Positions 10,022-22,200 of a DNA stretch of 64,000 nt are shown here, in pieces; the stretch's first letter is position 1, and every line of letters begins with the position of its first letter. The notes under the pieces were generated by a model, which ran no database searches, had not been told where the DNA came from, and saw only the letters and a program-made list of their open reading frames with translations. The stretch comes from Oopsacas minuta (lineage: Eukaryota > Porifera > Hexactinellida > Lyssacinosida > Leucopsacidae), in NCBI GenBank assembly GCA_024704765.1, contig JAKMXF010000144.1:310001-374000 (forward strand), given 5' to 3'. Both the position numbers and the translations under genes were made by a program.

Positions 10022-12282
10022 ATGTTGTTACCACTTTATTTATATTCAAACTATACCTATTTACAAGAAAGCTTTTTGCTTACTTGTGTTGCGCGGTTCG
10101 CAAGCACTTCGTGTCTGATTCCATTGTATGCTGGCTATAAGAACAACTATTGCTACTCCCAAGGGGGTTCTTATAACCGGCATCCACTGTACATGTATGC
10201 CCTTCATGCTTCATGTTCCAGTTCTGATGCCATTAGCAACATACAACAGATGATCTTACAAAGAGAAATCATACTTGATATACTCCTATTCATTATTTTC
10301 ATGTATGTTGGAAGAACTTATATTTCTGAGGTACGTAGGACTAATGAATTAAGAGAGGAAATGTCGAATGAGATTTTGCTGGGAGTAGATAGACAGGAAT
10401 ATGAGAGTAATGTCAGTAGGGAGGAGGAATTAGCCTTGAAAGTATGTAAAGAAGAGATTCAAAGGAAACGTGCTTACCTTGATAAATGCATTGATTACAA
10501 TGTAAAACAGGAACAATATAAGGAACAGATTGAACTCACTGAAGGAAGGAAGGAAGAAGGTAGTTAAGGATTTGATAATTATAGTCTCTTTATCTAAATT
10601 CCTATTTATAGGTTTACAAGAAATCTTAAAGATAGGACAGTTAGAGTTAGACGAATGCTTTAAGGACAGGTGAGTATAGAGTGTAGGTGGTATACTACAA
10701 CTGACTGTCTACGTAACCTTTCTATTCAACTCCTTTTTTCTTTATGTATATTTGTCCGAGTTGAATAAGAAACTGGCATAATAGCAACAAAATTGATTTT
10801 TCACATGTGTGTGGAATATTATCTTGTAAATTGATTTGTTCTGTCAAATATATGTTTTCCAATCGATTCTGACGCATAACTCTATGAATAATTGTTCTAG
10901 AGGGCACTTTCGGCGGACACGAAGTATCCACGGTTCGCATAGGGCAAGCAAGTGAAGCGTGTTTATTTCAATTATGATTTTTATAGAAATGGTTTGAAGG
11001 ACAAACATCCAGATTGTTTTCCGAAAGTTTCAAAGAGTCCTAATGAAAAGAATATATTCAGAAACAGTTCAGTGAATAAGATAAAATACTTCATACTGTT
11101 CTTAGGACATCCACGGTGTGGTAGCAGTATTATAAAGGCTGTATTAGACGCTCATCCACACGTGATTATAGCTACTGAATCAAATGCTGTACAAATATGG
11201 ACGAATCATGTAAAGAAACAAATTAAATTTGATAGATACGATTTGTTCAATATTCTCAGAAATAGATCTATATTTATAGCAGATAAAATTGGTAGAAATG
11301 TACCCGCAATAGAGAAGTACTATACACTACAGTTGCCGGGTCTGTATATGGGAGAGTACAAGGACTACATACACGTCATTGGAGACAAAGGTAGAGAATT
11401 ATACTAACTGTAAATCCTGGGATAAGTCCCGTAAGCTCATTCAGGGATTTTCTGTATTTTAAAAGATTTACAGTTTGTGTAGTGAATAGATAATTGGGTG
11501 ATATGTAGTTACATTTATTCATATATGAAGCAAACTGTAGCTATTAATAACTACCGTGTAATCTCCACAAACGAGTTACCATGGATGCAGAAAAATGCAA
11601 CCCCCGTTTCCCTGATTCTGCCAAAATCCACGTTTGTGTATGTTCATTTGTATGGGAATAGGAATTCGCTCAATTTATTTTCACTCCGTTTCCAGAGGCC
11701 TCGTTAGTGGAAGTTATACTGTAATTTTATTGCTTCCATTTTATATCTATAGAGGGACTTTTGATGAATATTGATAGAGGTTTTGATGATTCGGAGGAAT
11801 TTTTCCGATTGTTGGATAGATTCCAGAGTTTCGTCGGCTATCCTCTCAAATTTTTTTACATCGTCCGGAATCCCTACGATCTCATAGCAACCATGTACCT
11901 CTATTCTATTTCCGCAGAATTACGGCAAGAACTGTTTACGAATAATAGAACATTAAAGTCAACTCAAAGTCTAAGTAACATGGTTAGAAATCACGTAGCT
12001 TCTTTCAAGAAGCTACAAAGACACATAAACCACTACGGAGAAAGATTACTGACTCTATATAACGAAGATCTGATCTCAAATCCTAAACTGTTCATTAGAA
12101 GAATGTGTAATCACATGGGAATATACTGTAACGATTATTATATAGAAAAAACCTCTGCGAAAGCGTTCTCTAGCGTTACAAGGAGTAGATACAGTGTAGA
12201 ATGGAAACAAGACGCAAAGAACCTTGTAGATACTGCTATTAGGAATTATCCATTTCTAAACAGATATTCATTTGAAGATTGA
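10022..12282 (+). CDS. Sulfotransferase, predicted type II Golgi membrane protein
   Basis: The catalytic part is clear. Exon 10987-11390 carries the 5'-phosphosulfate loop in FLGHPRCGSSIIKAVLDAHP, and exon 11753-12282 carries the 3'-phosphate motif in FFYIVRNPYDLIATMYLYS. Both are standard for PAPS-dependent sulfotransferases, and the junction is in frame (GDK|EGLL). Two upstream exons, 10022-10559 and 10612-10669, join this frame through GT-AG sites with matching phases. They add one membrane segment (LDILLFIIFMYVG) and a charged coiled stretch, giving the cytoplasmic tail, anchor and stem expected of a Golgi enzyme. That N-terminal join is tentative; a separate small membrane gene is the alternative, and the true start could be a later ATG near 10195. 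The acceptor sugar cannot be told. The last intron holds a 58-base repeat. Confidence 0.6.
10129..10182. repeat. Imperfect inverted repeat
   Basis: Arm tgctggctataagaac (10129-10144) pairs with gttcttataaccggca (10167-10182) at 14 of 16 positions, with a 22-base loop. It lies in the predicted first exon of the sulfotransferase gene and may be a small mobile-element relic or a chance hairpin. Confidence 0.5.
11654..11711 (+). repeat. 58-base dispersed repeat core, copy 1
   Basis: The block around taggaattcgctcaattta followed by cactccgtttcca is shared almost base for base with 52142-52199. This copy lies in the last sulfotransferase intron. Confidence 0.7.
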
Positions 12283-12370
12283 ATTTTGTATATATAGCAC
12301 TATGGATTTGTAGATTTTCATATACCTCTTATCTCTTATTATATCTGTTATATTTTGTACATCAAACTCA

Positions 12371-12424
12371 CTTATTTGTTTGTTGTTTGTTTGTTTATTT
12401 GTTTGCATATTTGTATATATTTGT
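12371..12424. repeat. (TTTG)n / TG-rich simple repeat
   Basis: Repeated ttgtttgtttatttgtttg units lie between the sulfotransferase stop and WDR36. They are low-complexity DNA only. Confidence 0.7.
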
Positions 12425-12532
12425 AGTTTATTTATTGATGAATTGAGTTAGCATATGGCATATGTACAGAATTATTAATTTGGTATAACATTTCCTTGTT
12501 TTGACAAAGTATAGAAATATATTTGACGTCAC

Positions 12533-15454
12533 ATGAGTCAGCTGTTCTCTCCCTACCATGCAATTGGCTTGTACAGTCAAGATATTCCATTCTCAGTCCT
12601 CTCCAGCGGAAATCAGCAATTACTCGCTACTGCCATAGACGAATCCTTTCATTTATATTCTCTAAGAGATCTACAGCTGATGTTTGTGGGATATGTTGAT
12701 GGTAAGAGTGAAGACTCTGAATCTAATTATATACAGAGTATGCTCTTCCATAACGGGAGACTGTACATAGCACAAGGTGATAATATCCGTGTGTGGAATA
12801 ACGGCCGTATTATGCAAAGCCACCGGACTGAATTCCCTGCTAGCTTGCTCTTGGGGTGTGGAAAGAGGATGTTATCTGTAGAAGAAGGATCTGTCAGAGT
12901 ATGGGAGTGTGAAAATGAGGATAGATTAGGTGAAGAATATCTCCAGATAGAATTTGATTCATCTATCTTCAAGATAACATCCATAGTCCATCCTACTACA
13001 TATGTTAACAAGGTTTGTCAATGATTTATTTTGCTACTAACAATTCTTATTATTAAATACGTAGGTGCTATTCGGGAGTCACCAGGGATCGTTACAATTA
13101 TGGAATATTTGTAAGAACATTCTAGTCTATGAGTTCAGAGGCTGGAGCTCTCCTGTCCTTGCTCTGGAGCAATCTCCATCTCTTGACGTCATAGCTATAG
13201 GACTGATGGATGGGACTATACACTTACATGACATAAAGTTTGACCAACCGGTGCTCCGCTTCTCACAGGATTCTCCAGTAACTTGTCTCAGTTTCAGACA
13301 GGACGGAGAGTCTGTACTCGTGTCAGGTAGCAAAGAAGGTCAGCTATCTGTGTGGGACCTGGAGAAGGAGAGATTGAAAGGAGTTGTGTGTGATGCTCAC
13401 CTAGGGTCAGTGATATCTCTATCATTCATTGGAGCACGAGAAGTAGCTGTATCCGCTAGCAACGATAACACCATAAAGGTATGTATGTATTTATATTGGT
13501 AGTGGTATTTTAGTATATTCTATAGATGTGGGTGTTTGATGAGCCTGATGGCCTCCCTCGTCTGTTGAGATCCAGATCCGGACACGCCGCTCCTCCCTCG
13601 CGTATCCGGTTCTTCTCCCCAGGGGGTCTTGCTCTCCTTTCTGCCTCACAGGACGGGACCTTCCGTCTCTTCTCATTGGTCAGATCCTCTTCAGTGGAGT
13701 TGTCACAGGGTCACACCCTCAGTCAGTCGCGTAAGAAAGGTGTGAGTATTGAGAGTCTGAGACTTCCTGCTATTACAGAATTCTCAGTAGAGATGTCACG
13801 AGCTGATGACTGGGACTGTATAGCTAGTGTACATTCCAATCTACCATGGATACAGACTTGGCATTTATTCAGGAAATCTGTTGGACAACATAGAATCAAA
13901 TCACCACATAATCCTCAAATAATACCTACATGTGTATGCTCTAGTCCGTGTGGGAATTACATAGTCGTTGGAGATAGCTCTGGACATGTAGAGCTGTTTA
14001 ATATACAATCTGGACAACATAGAGGTTGTTACGCGAGAGAAGAAGGAGTAGGAGCTCATAACGGTGACGTCAGAGGGGTGGCAATCAATTCCACCTGTAG
14101 TGTACTGTTCTCCCTGGGTACAGATGGGGTACTAAGATTCTGGAATCTGACAAGACACGAATTGGTCTGGCAGCTCCCTTTTAAGATGACAGCATCCCGG
14201 CTAATATTACACAGGTATATATACGTCTTCATAACAATTTGTATTACAGAATTATTTGTATTTCTTCTGTAGAGATTCTGGCCTCATTGCAATAGTTTTA
14301 GATGATTTCTCTATCCAGATAGTAGATGCAGATAATCATAAAGTAGTTAGGACATTCCATACGACCAGTCAAACAACAGACCTTGTATTCTCTCCAGATG
14401 CTCGCTGGCTAATCGTCAGTCTATTCGACTCAACAATTCGTGTCTGGGACATTCCTACTGGTAGAATGATCGACTGTTTTAGAGTGGGATCCCTTGTTAC
14501 GTCCCTAGCTATATCTCCTACAGGAGAGGCACTAGCAACTGCCCATGCAGATAGTCCTGGAGTGTATCTCTGGAGCAATAGGACTCTGTATGGAAGAGTT
14601 TCTCTCAAGGCGATAGATGAACTAGCGCCTATTCCTGCTATCCAGCTGCCTAGGAGCATTCCTGAGGAGGGAAGTGGTTGCCTGGTTGAAGAAGGAGTGA
14701 CTAGTGAGAATAGATTAGATGGAATGGAAGAAATGGATTATGGAGAGTACTGTAGTCCCAATATATTAGGTAAGCTAATCAACTGTTATTAGTCGAACGT
14801 GTTTATTGTACTATTGACTGCTAATTGTATTTAGATGCAGAACTACTTAGCTTAGCTGGTCTCTCCCGTTCCCACTGGTATTCTCTATCGAAGTTAGATA
14901 TTATAAAGGAACGAAATAAACCCACAGACCCTCTAGCTAAGCCTAAGCTCGCTCCTTTCTTCCTACCCACTCAAGCTGATACTAAATCATTCAGTTTCTT
15001 AACATCAGAAAATGGAGATAGTAGTGAAACGAAATCAAGAGTTATGACACGACATACTCAAGAGAAGAGTACCTTCCTTACTCTACTAACATCCTGTAAT
15101 AAATCAGGGGACTATTCTAACTATATAAATCTTATTAAAGAGATGGGCCCAGCTGCTATCGACGTTGAAATCCGTCTACTAGGACCAGACATAGGAGGTA
15201 GCGTTGAAGAATTGGATACATTTCTAGATTTCCTACTCAAATCTCTGGAAATGAAAACTAACTACGAGCTAGTTCAGGCACTTATGGATGTATTTCTCCG
15301 TGTACATAGTTCTGAGTTGATGAAACACGGAGATATCCTTGGTTCAAAGACAGAGCGATTATGTGATTTACAGGAGAATAGTTGGTCAGAGGCTGCTAAC
15401 CTGATGAGGTTCAGTTTGTGTTTGATCGAGCTTTTTAAAAAGCCGACTCTTTGA
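12533..15454 (+). CDS. WDR36: WDR36/UTP21, small-subunit processome WD-repeat protein
   Basis: Five exons (12533-13012, 13065-13478, 13526-14214, 14273-14769, 14835-15454) join in frame to about 899 residues, close to the family length. Introns are only 47-65 bases. Two WD-repeat propellers are evident from repeated GS-SLQLWN, DGTIHLHDI, SGSKEGQLSVWDL, ASQDGTFRLF and GVLRFWNL units. The C-terminus has the Utp21 domain, recognised by LDIIKERNKPTDP and APFFLPT. The protein is a nucleolar part of the UTP-B complex needed for 18S rRNA processing. The start is the first ATG, at the head of the open frame. Nothing appears broken. Confidence 0.93.
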
Positions 15455-15774
15455 GTTTATTTCTCATTACTGAGTCATAGCTTCAATTACAAGATTTTAT
15501 GTCCAAAAGTAAGTTAGAATTTTAAGTTTGAAAATATAGAAATTTATCAATTTTAGTCTTTCATATGTTTTAAGAATTTTATTTTGTATTCTATGAGCAG
15601 GCTATAAGTGATCGCTTATACGTTATCCCAAAAAGTGTTTTCCGTTACAGGAACCATTTTATATCTTTCAGAAATCTGCCTTGCATAGTGTTTCACGTAA
15701 ACCTTTGCTCATGGCTATTCAGATAGTTACGGCAATTAAGTTTTGGCTTGTTAGTGTATAGAGCTAGGTATCAA
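15455..15774. other. Intergenic gap after WDR36
   Basis: This 320-base gap probably contains the WDR36 3' untranslated region and the next promoter. No coding signal was seen. Confidence 0.4.
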
Positions 15775-16275
15775 ATGAAAAGACAACAGAACAATAAAAA
15801 TATTTCCAAAATAACAACTTTTGAGTTTCTACAACCTAAGAAGAGCGTAGAAAGCACTACTATCATCCGTCGAATGATAGATATCCTAATTGGCCGTGAG
15901 GGCATACTCGCTATGAATACACGTAGTCATTTGCTAATCTTCTATTCGGTATTTGCTATTACAGCTACTGGCTGGTGGTACTTCCTGAAACAGCTAGACA
16001 GATATAGGATAGAGACCATGTTAGAACAAGGATTATACGAGTATAATCATAAAGGGAAAGTTGTAGCGACTGAAGAGTTTAAAGAAGCAATCGCAGATAA
16101 AGTTATGGTTACTAGAGTTAGGAATTTGTTGGTTAAGAAGAAGGTTGAACAGTTAGAGAAAGATATTTGTCAGTTTAAAGAAGAGAAAGAGTTAATGAGA
16201 GAAATATTAGATAATCAGAAGAGAATAGAAATTAAGCTCCAGTCTCTTGAGGATAAATTGAATTCTAGAAATTGA
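15775..16275 (+). CDS. Small single-pass membrane protein with C-terminal coiled coil (unrecognised)
   Basis: The frame from the ATG at 15775 encodes 166 residues in one exon. A basic N-terminus (MKRQQNNKNISK) is followed by a hydrophobic segment around residues 64-80 (LLIFYSVFAITATGWWYFL) and then a Lys/Glu-rich stretch (about 115-160) with heptad-like spacing that is probably a coiled coil. I do not recognise the family. A basic leader, one membrane helix and a coiled coil would suit an organelle-membrane tether, but this is guesswork. Frame length and composition support coding; homology is not established. Confidence 0.5.
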   Translation: MKRQQNNKNISKITTFEFLQPKKSVESTTIIRRMIDILIGREGILAMNTRSHLLIFYSVFAITATGWWYFLKQLDRYRIETMLEQGLYEYNHKGKVVATEEFKEAIADKVMVTRVRNLLVKKKVEQLEKDICQFKEEKELMREILDNQKRIEIKLQSLEDKLNSRN

Positions 16276-17304
16276 TTATTTGATATATTTAAGGTCAGTT
16301 CATTTAATATATTACTTATATATTATTGTGAGGGTCTGTTTTCGGTATTTGAGTAATTCCTTTGAGCAGCGGCTCCCAACTTATGATCCCGGACCCCTTG
16401 GTGGTCCACTGACGACGGCAGGGGGTATACACTCTATGGGATCTCAAAATTTGTATTGCAGTATGGGGAAAGGATCCACATAATATATGTAAAATCTTGT
16501 TATAGCAATGACTATATCTTTAATAATATATGGAGAATACCTTATTGACAGAATGAGCTAATCTAGTCAATCTCCTTATATTCAGTGTTCCTGAGTAGCT
16601 AATTTGTTTTTGAATTGGTTTACAGTTATCCTTCCACCTTGTTCAAATTCCAATGAATTATATAATCAATTCATGAAATGATGAGTAAATCAGGTTACGC
16701 ACTATAATTATTTCAATTCTTATCTATCCGAATTGTCTGTTGGATCAATTATTTCATGACAGGGGAGTCTAATGTATTCCTTCACTCTAAATAGCTCCAT
16801 ACATAGCATTAAGTTCATGCCTGTGAGGAATTTATCTATGAACCATTTTGACAATTTTTTTCCAATTTTTCCAGGGGACTTAATTATTGTTGGTTTCTGA
16901 ATCTCTATTGTGTCTGTCTCAATTACTGTTTATGATTTTTAAACTTGTAATCGTCATCTCGCCATTGTACACAAATGTCTCCATCGATGTCCTCACGCGG
17001 GCAATGCTAAATATGCAAACTTTAAGATTGCTATTTTGTGTATTCTTTATACTAATGGGTTGTACTTGTACCTAGCGCTACAAAGTATGAAATATGACAG
17101 CTGTACTCTTACATTCTTTAATGTATTATTAGCTCTTGTCCACGGAGATAATAAATTGAATGCGTGTTGACAGAATTTATTGTCTTCTCAAACAAGTGAT
17201 AAATCTATAATTTGGATATAAACACTACAAGCCATATCTTAATATAGATCGCATTATCATAGCATTAGGCAACAGCATGTATAATTATCACAAATATTGG
17301 CCAG
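16276..17304. other. Intergenic region with one hAT-like fragment
   Basis: This 1.03-kb AT-rich gap contains a hAT-like repeat near 16367 and no convincing exon. Confidence 0.4.
16367..16463 (+). mobile_element. hAT-like non-autonomous repeat, copy 2
   Basis: It begins cagcggctcccaac and continues with a block containing gaccccttggtggtccac and gcaggggg. This is collinear with copy 1 (3793-3954, minus) and copy 3 (50021). The right boundary is uncertain. Confidence 0.55.
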
Positions 17305-17937
17305 ATGTTATGTAATAATTCTCAAAATATAATACATAGCAGAATAGAAATTAATTCAGTTATGGATACAGAACCATCTTCAATACCAATTGAACCTTAC
17401 TCAGATTCCACTCGGCCAAGCACAGGGTCTAGCTTCTATTCAGGAATAACCTCACCCTCTGGGAGCAGTGAGGATGAATTCTTCGACGCTCCGGAGAGTC
17501 TGGGTTCTCACGGACACACTCGAGAGGACTCAGTCTCTGAACCCCGCATTTCTACCCCTCTGGTCTCTACTGATATTCTCCCTATTCTCCATCCAGATGA
17601 AATCCCTCACAATCCCCCTTCTATCCCGAATGTATCAGATTCTGTGATTCCACTCCCGACTACTATTTCAGTTCTAGACCAATTTAATAGAGCTAATGTT
17701 CCCTTGAAGGAAGAAGATTTTAGTTCTCTTGAGAGCTTAGAAAATCCGTCTGAGACTGAGACAGTCACAGCTTCATTCAACCAACGATGGACATCTTCTC
17801 CTAACATAGAGACATACCCTATTACTGAGGAGAGGGTTATTCCAGGATTTAACGGGACTACTACTAATATTCTCACATTTCTAAGCCCGAATTCTGACTC
17901 AGCAAATAAGGAATTTACCTTCAAACCAATTGAACAG
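17305..17937 (+). CDS. Ser/Pro-rich exon, probable first exon of a long-intron gene
   Basis: The frame from the ATG at 17305 gives 211 codons rich in Ser, Pro, Glu and Asp, with no folded domain. A second Met at residue 20 (MDTEPSS) is the other plausible start. An acidic DEFFDAPESL segment stands out. The frame runs into CAG|gtcagt at 17937, a good donor in phase 0. The next same-strand, phase-0 exon lacking its own start is at 25339 (preceded by atttctag), and it has the same Ser/Pro-rich character. Joining them would give one gene of about 870 residues with ADCY10 nested in a 7.4-kb intron. Without the splice, the frame would end 11 codons later. Protein role unknown. Confidence 0.5.
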
Positions 17938-19255
17938 GTCAGTAGTACTATATTTTCAGTCTGTATCTGACTGTCACTAATTGATTGAGATATCTCGCAT
18001 TGCTGTGATTCCGCTATCAGCTGGCATTTTATAAAGGTTAAATACTCATTTTATTTCTAGAATTTTTCATCAAATTCCATTATAATGCAAATATTTAATT
18101 ATATGACAAGCCATAACATCATTTGACCCTATTGTTGCTACAAACATCAACTGATAATTATCCCTAATTGAAAGGTAAATACCTAGAATTTGTAGATACT
18201 AACTGCCTGCTGGCTATATGCACCGTATACCTGGCTTCACGCTTAATTAGGATAAGATTATGAATTCAAAGTTATGTGTTTCTACTCTTGGCTCGACAAG
18301 GAGCAGTGTGTTAACTGTGAGGATTAGGGCTCATTGTTACAGATACATGAATTCATAGATTCAATTATCAGTCTTGAGACCTGGCATGCTCCCTTATGGA
18401 CATGATCTTAATTGAATCATTAATAGGATATATTTGTATGCAAATCTACCAGTAGCTCAGTATTTATTTGATTGTACGATTATTCAGAATAATTCTCCAT
18501 CTTATGCTTTATCTTCAGAGTACAGACTAATCTCACTTACTTTTCTACTCTTATTTCTCCCAAAACAGAAATAATCCGAACTGGAATTTGAAGATATCTG
18601 AATATGCCAAATCTAAGCACCTACTAGCTCTAGTTAATATGTAAAATAGACAAAAACACTTGAGTTCATTGTTTTGAAGCTTTCCTATCAACCGATATGA
18701 GATACTACCCCTAAGAGTAGTATTAACACCTTTTAGATATTTGCATTAATCTATTGTGAATAGAACCAGCTTTTTCCATTCGTCCCGCATAGTTTGATTG
18801 GTTAATCTCAGCTATAGGCTCTGTTAATTATTTAACAAGCAAGCTTTGCTTTATTGCTCTGCGCTGCTGCGCCGTTCGTCCGTTTCGATTTCAAATATTT
18901 GTTTACCCGTATACCACCATATTCCGTATGTGTTAAAATTTTCATACTTTTCTAGCTCTTAATTCGTCCAAAAACAAACAAACAACAAAACAAATTATAC
19001 AAACATTAGTTAAGAACCAATCATTATTTTTCCATACTGACAGCAGATATTGATTGGTTGTTGGCGCCTATAGGCCATCTAGTAAACCTACAAAACTGTA
19101 GTTAGCTGTATTTCCTATTAGTCCCATGCACTTACTGAATTTGGCTGCATATAAGGCTTTGTTTGAATACATCCATAAACACAGCTGCCTGCCGAGCTAC
19201 TGAACCCGTATACCTATAAATTGCAGTTATCGTGTCGATTCTGAAACTCCCTGAC
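17938..19255. promoter_or_regulatory. Upstream region of ADCY10 with CCAAT-type boxes
   Basis: This 1.3-kb stretch without an exon contains several ATTGG/CCAAT motifs close to the cyclase gene: gattggttaa near 18797, gaaccaatca near 19015 and gattggttg near 19052. This looks like an NF-Y-type promoter, implying that the cyclase is transcribed on its own even if it lies in another gene's intron. A ttgcag acceptor-like site sits 30 bases before the ATG. Confidence 0.4.
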
Positions 19256-22200
19256 ATGACTAGTTATTTGATTGACGAATCTTTGGGTCAGAGAGTCCCC
19301 CTCATCCTTCCCAATGAAGATGAGGAAGTTTTCATTGCAACAGCTCCGATAGTGAAAGTAGTTCCAATTTCGAGTCGAACCGGAGAGGATATTCCCAGAA
19401 ACTTACACAAATACTCAGATTCTCATTTATTCTCCAGTAATTCTGATCTTTCTCTCGAAGAGAAGACACAGCAACATTTTAATACTCTTCAACAACTTCT
19501 GACTCACGTTCCTAACCGTGTTATAAAGCTAACACAGAATCACTACGCTAACAAACTTCCTATAACTCTCTCTTCCAATCATGCTGTATTCATGTTCATA
19601 GACGTGTCAGGCTTCACTGCACTCTGTGAGAAATATTGTTCCGATATTACTGCTGGGAAGAGAGGGATAGACGCTCTCACAAATATTCTTAACCAATATC
19701 TCGGGAAACTTGTCCAGCATATTATAGAGTCGAATGGAGACGTGTTAAAATTCGCAGGAGACGCTGTATTAGCCATGTGGCCGTGTAACGTATCCGAAGC
19801 TTACGAGGTTCTAATGTGGGTGACAAAAACCGCACTTTTGCTGCAGACAAAGCATGACAACTTCCAAGCAGATGAAGAATCAATACTAAGAGTTAAGGTT
19901 GCCATTAGTGTGGGAGAGTATAGCACACATATTTTCGGTTGTAACACTCTGCTACAATTCGCTGTTTGTGGAGCAGCTGTAGCCTCGGTTAATCGTGCTC
20001 AAAATGTAGCAACTTCTGGGTCTGTTATTCTATCCCCTGAGGCCTGGAGCATATGTAATCCTGCAGACCTGGATTATACTAATGTTTCCGGGGGATTCTA
20101 CCATGTTACCGCGGTTCATCTAACATTTGACCCTCAATGGATGCAAAATTACTTACAGACCAATTCTGAGGATCCACCATTAATGCACAATATATTCTTG
20201 AGTATGTTGAAGAATGAAACAGACAGACAGTCAAGGAATCAAAAGAAAAACAAGAAAATTAAAACAGACGTCTGCAATGAAGCTGATGCTAAGAGAGGGA
20301 AGCGAATGAGTGCTGTTGAGAATATAAAGAATGGATTTAGAAGATTGTCTACTTTTCAATTCAGGAATAATAATATTCGTGTTATGAAAGACACAGATTT
20401 GAATAAGGCTACTTCTTCCTTCAACGATTCTATGAGTCAGAGATCTGCTCACGCCAGCAGCACAGATACAATTTCTCGCGAGATATCACGCCTTAGCTCG
20501 ATAGGGGGGAGTATAAGTCGAAATTCATCCAAGAGTAATCTCAAACTCTACCGCAATAGGAAATCAACTGTGAATAACATACTACAAGAACAGCTGTCTA
20601 TTTCTAAACAGCTGACTCCCAACATGCTAGACACAATTAAGAAGTTCCTACCTGAAGCTGTACGCTCCAAAATAGAATCTGGACAGTCCCTGGAGTGGAT
20701 GTCAGAGTTGAGAACGATTTCGGTTTTATTCATAAATCTTGATGTTTGCATTCAGAAATTGACTGATGAGAAAATCAATTTGATTCAAGAGGCTCTAGTA
20801 TACGTACAAGAGATAATGAATGCATTTGATGGAGTTGTCAACAAGATATTTATGTTCGATAAAGGTTGTACTATCCTCGCTCTATTCGGATTACCACACG
20901 CTAAACATGAAGATGATTCAACACGTGCATTACAAGCATCTTCAAAGATATATTCACATTTGAGTTTGCACTTAAAAGTCCATACTTCTATCGGTATAAC
21001 AACTGGACAAGCTTTCTGTGGTGTAGTAGGACATAATCTACGTCACGAGTACACGGCTATAAGTGCAAAGGTCAACATGGCAGCTAGACTAATGATGAAC
21101 TTCCGTGATAAGATAACATGTGATCATTCCACAAAACTAAGGTCTGGAGTTACAGAAGCAAACTTCAGTGAAGTACCAGCTATTCCTTTGAAAGGGATTG
21201 AAAAACCTGAACAAATATACACATTTTCCATCAGAGATAATTCCCAATTAGAACACTATGCAATACACTGTGAGACCTATAATACACACGATAATAACGG
21301 ATGTAGAGAGCTAATAGGTCGAGAAGAAGAGATGGATATTCTACTGGGAATGCTGAATCAGATTACTTTAGATGAAAACCCTGAGAGTCATATACTTATA
21401 ATCACTGGAGACACTGGAATAGGCAAAACTTTATTATTGAAATCTATGAAGCATTTAGCCAGAGTTCGTTCATTCCGTGTTCTATCGTGTCGAGCTGGTC
21501 TTATGGAAATGAGTAGTCACTACCATACAGTTAGAATTCTGATAGAACGTTTATTGCAGTTAGAAACTTGTTATTCTCTTCATGAGAGAGAGCAAGCTAT
21601 TCTTACTCAGTTTCAAGATGCATGTGACGATGACATCCTAGAATACCTCCCTCTACTCAATGACCTATTGATGCTAAAATACACACAAACAGATAGGGTA
21701 TCACATCTAACAGCTGATCAGAGACACACACATCTCCATCGTCTACTCTTTAACATTGTAGAGCAAGAGACATCCAATCAGAGTTGTGTGTTTGTAGTAG
21801 ATGATGCTCATTATATGGATAACAATTCTTGGGAGTTTCTACAAGATCTATCTAACCATCAAAAGGTTATATTAATATTAGCAATGAAAGAACTGACTAG
21901 CTCTAAATACCAAGAGCATCTCAGGACTATAGTTAAGTGTAAGAATGCTCGTGTGTGCTATTTAAAAGGATTGGATCATGAATGTATCTTAGAACTCGCG
22001 ACACGTCTTCTTAATGTGGACACACTTGGAGAAGATTTCGCGAGATTTCTTAAAGAGAGACTCGGTACTCATGGTAATCCTATGTGGTGTAAAGAAGCGC
22101 TAGACACAATGCTTAACCTGGGTCTGTTTCATATTGAACCGGTTACTAAGCAGAAGTGTAGCAGTATGGAAGCTGGATCAGTGTTTAGTAAAGATTTCAG

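Noticed and set aside
12371-12424. TTTG-rich tract considered as a regulatory element
   Set aside because: It is a simple repeat with no other support.
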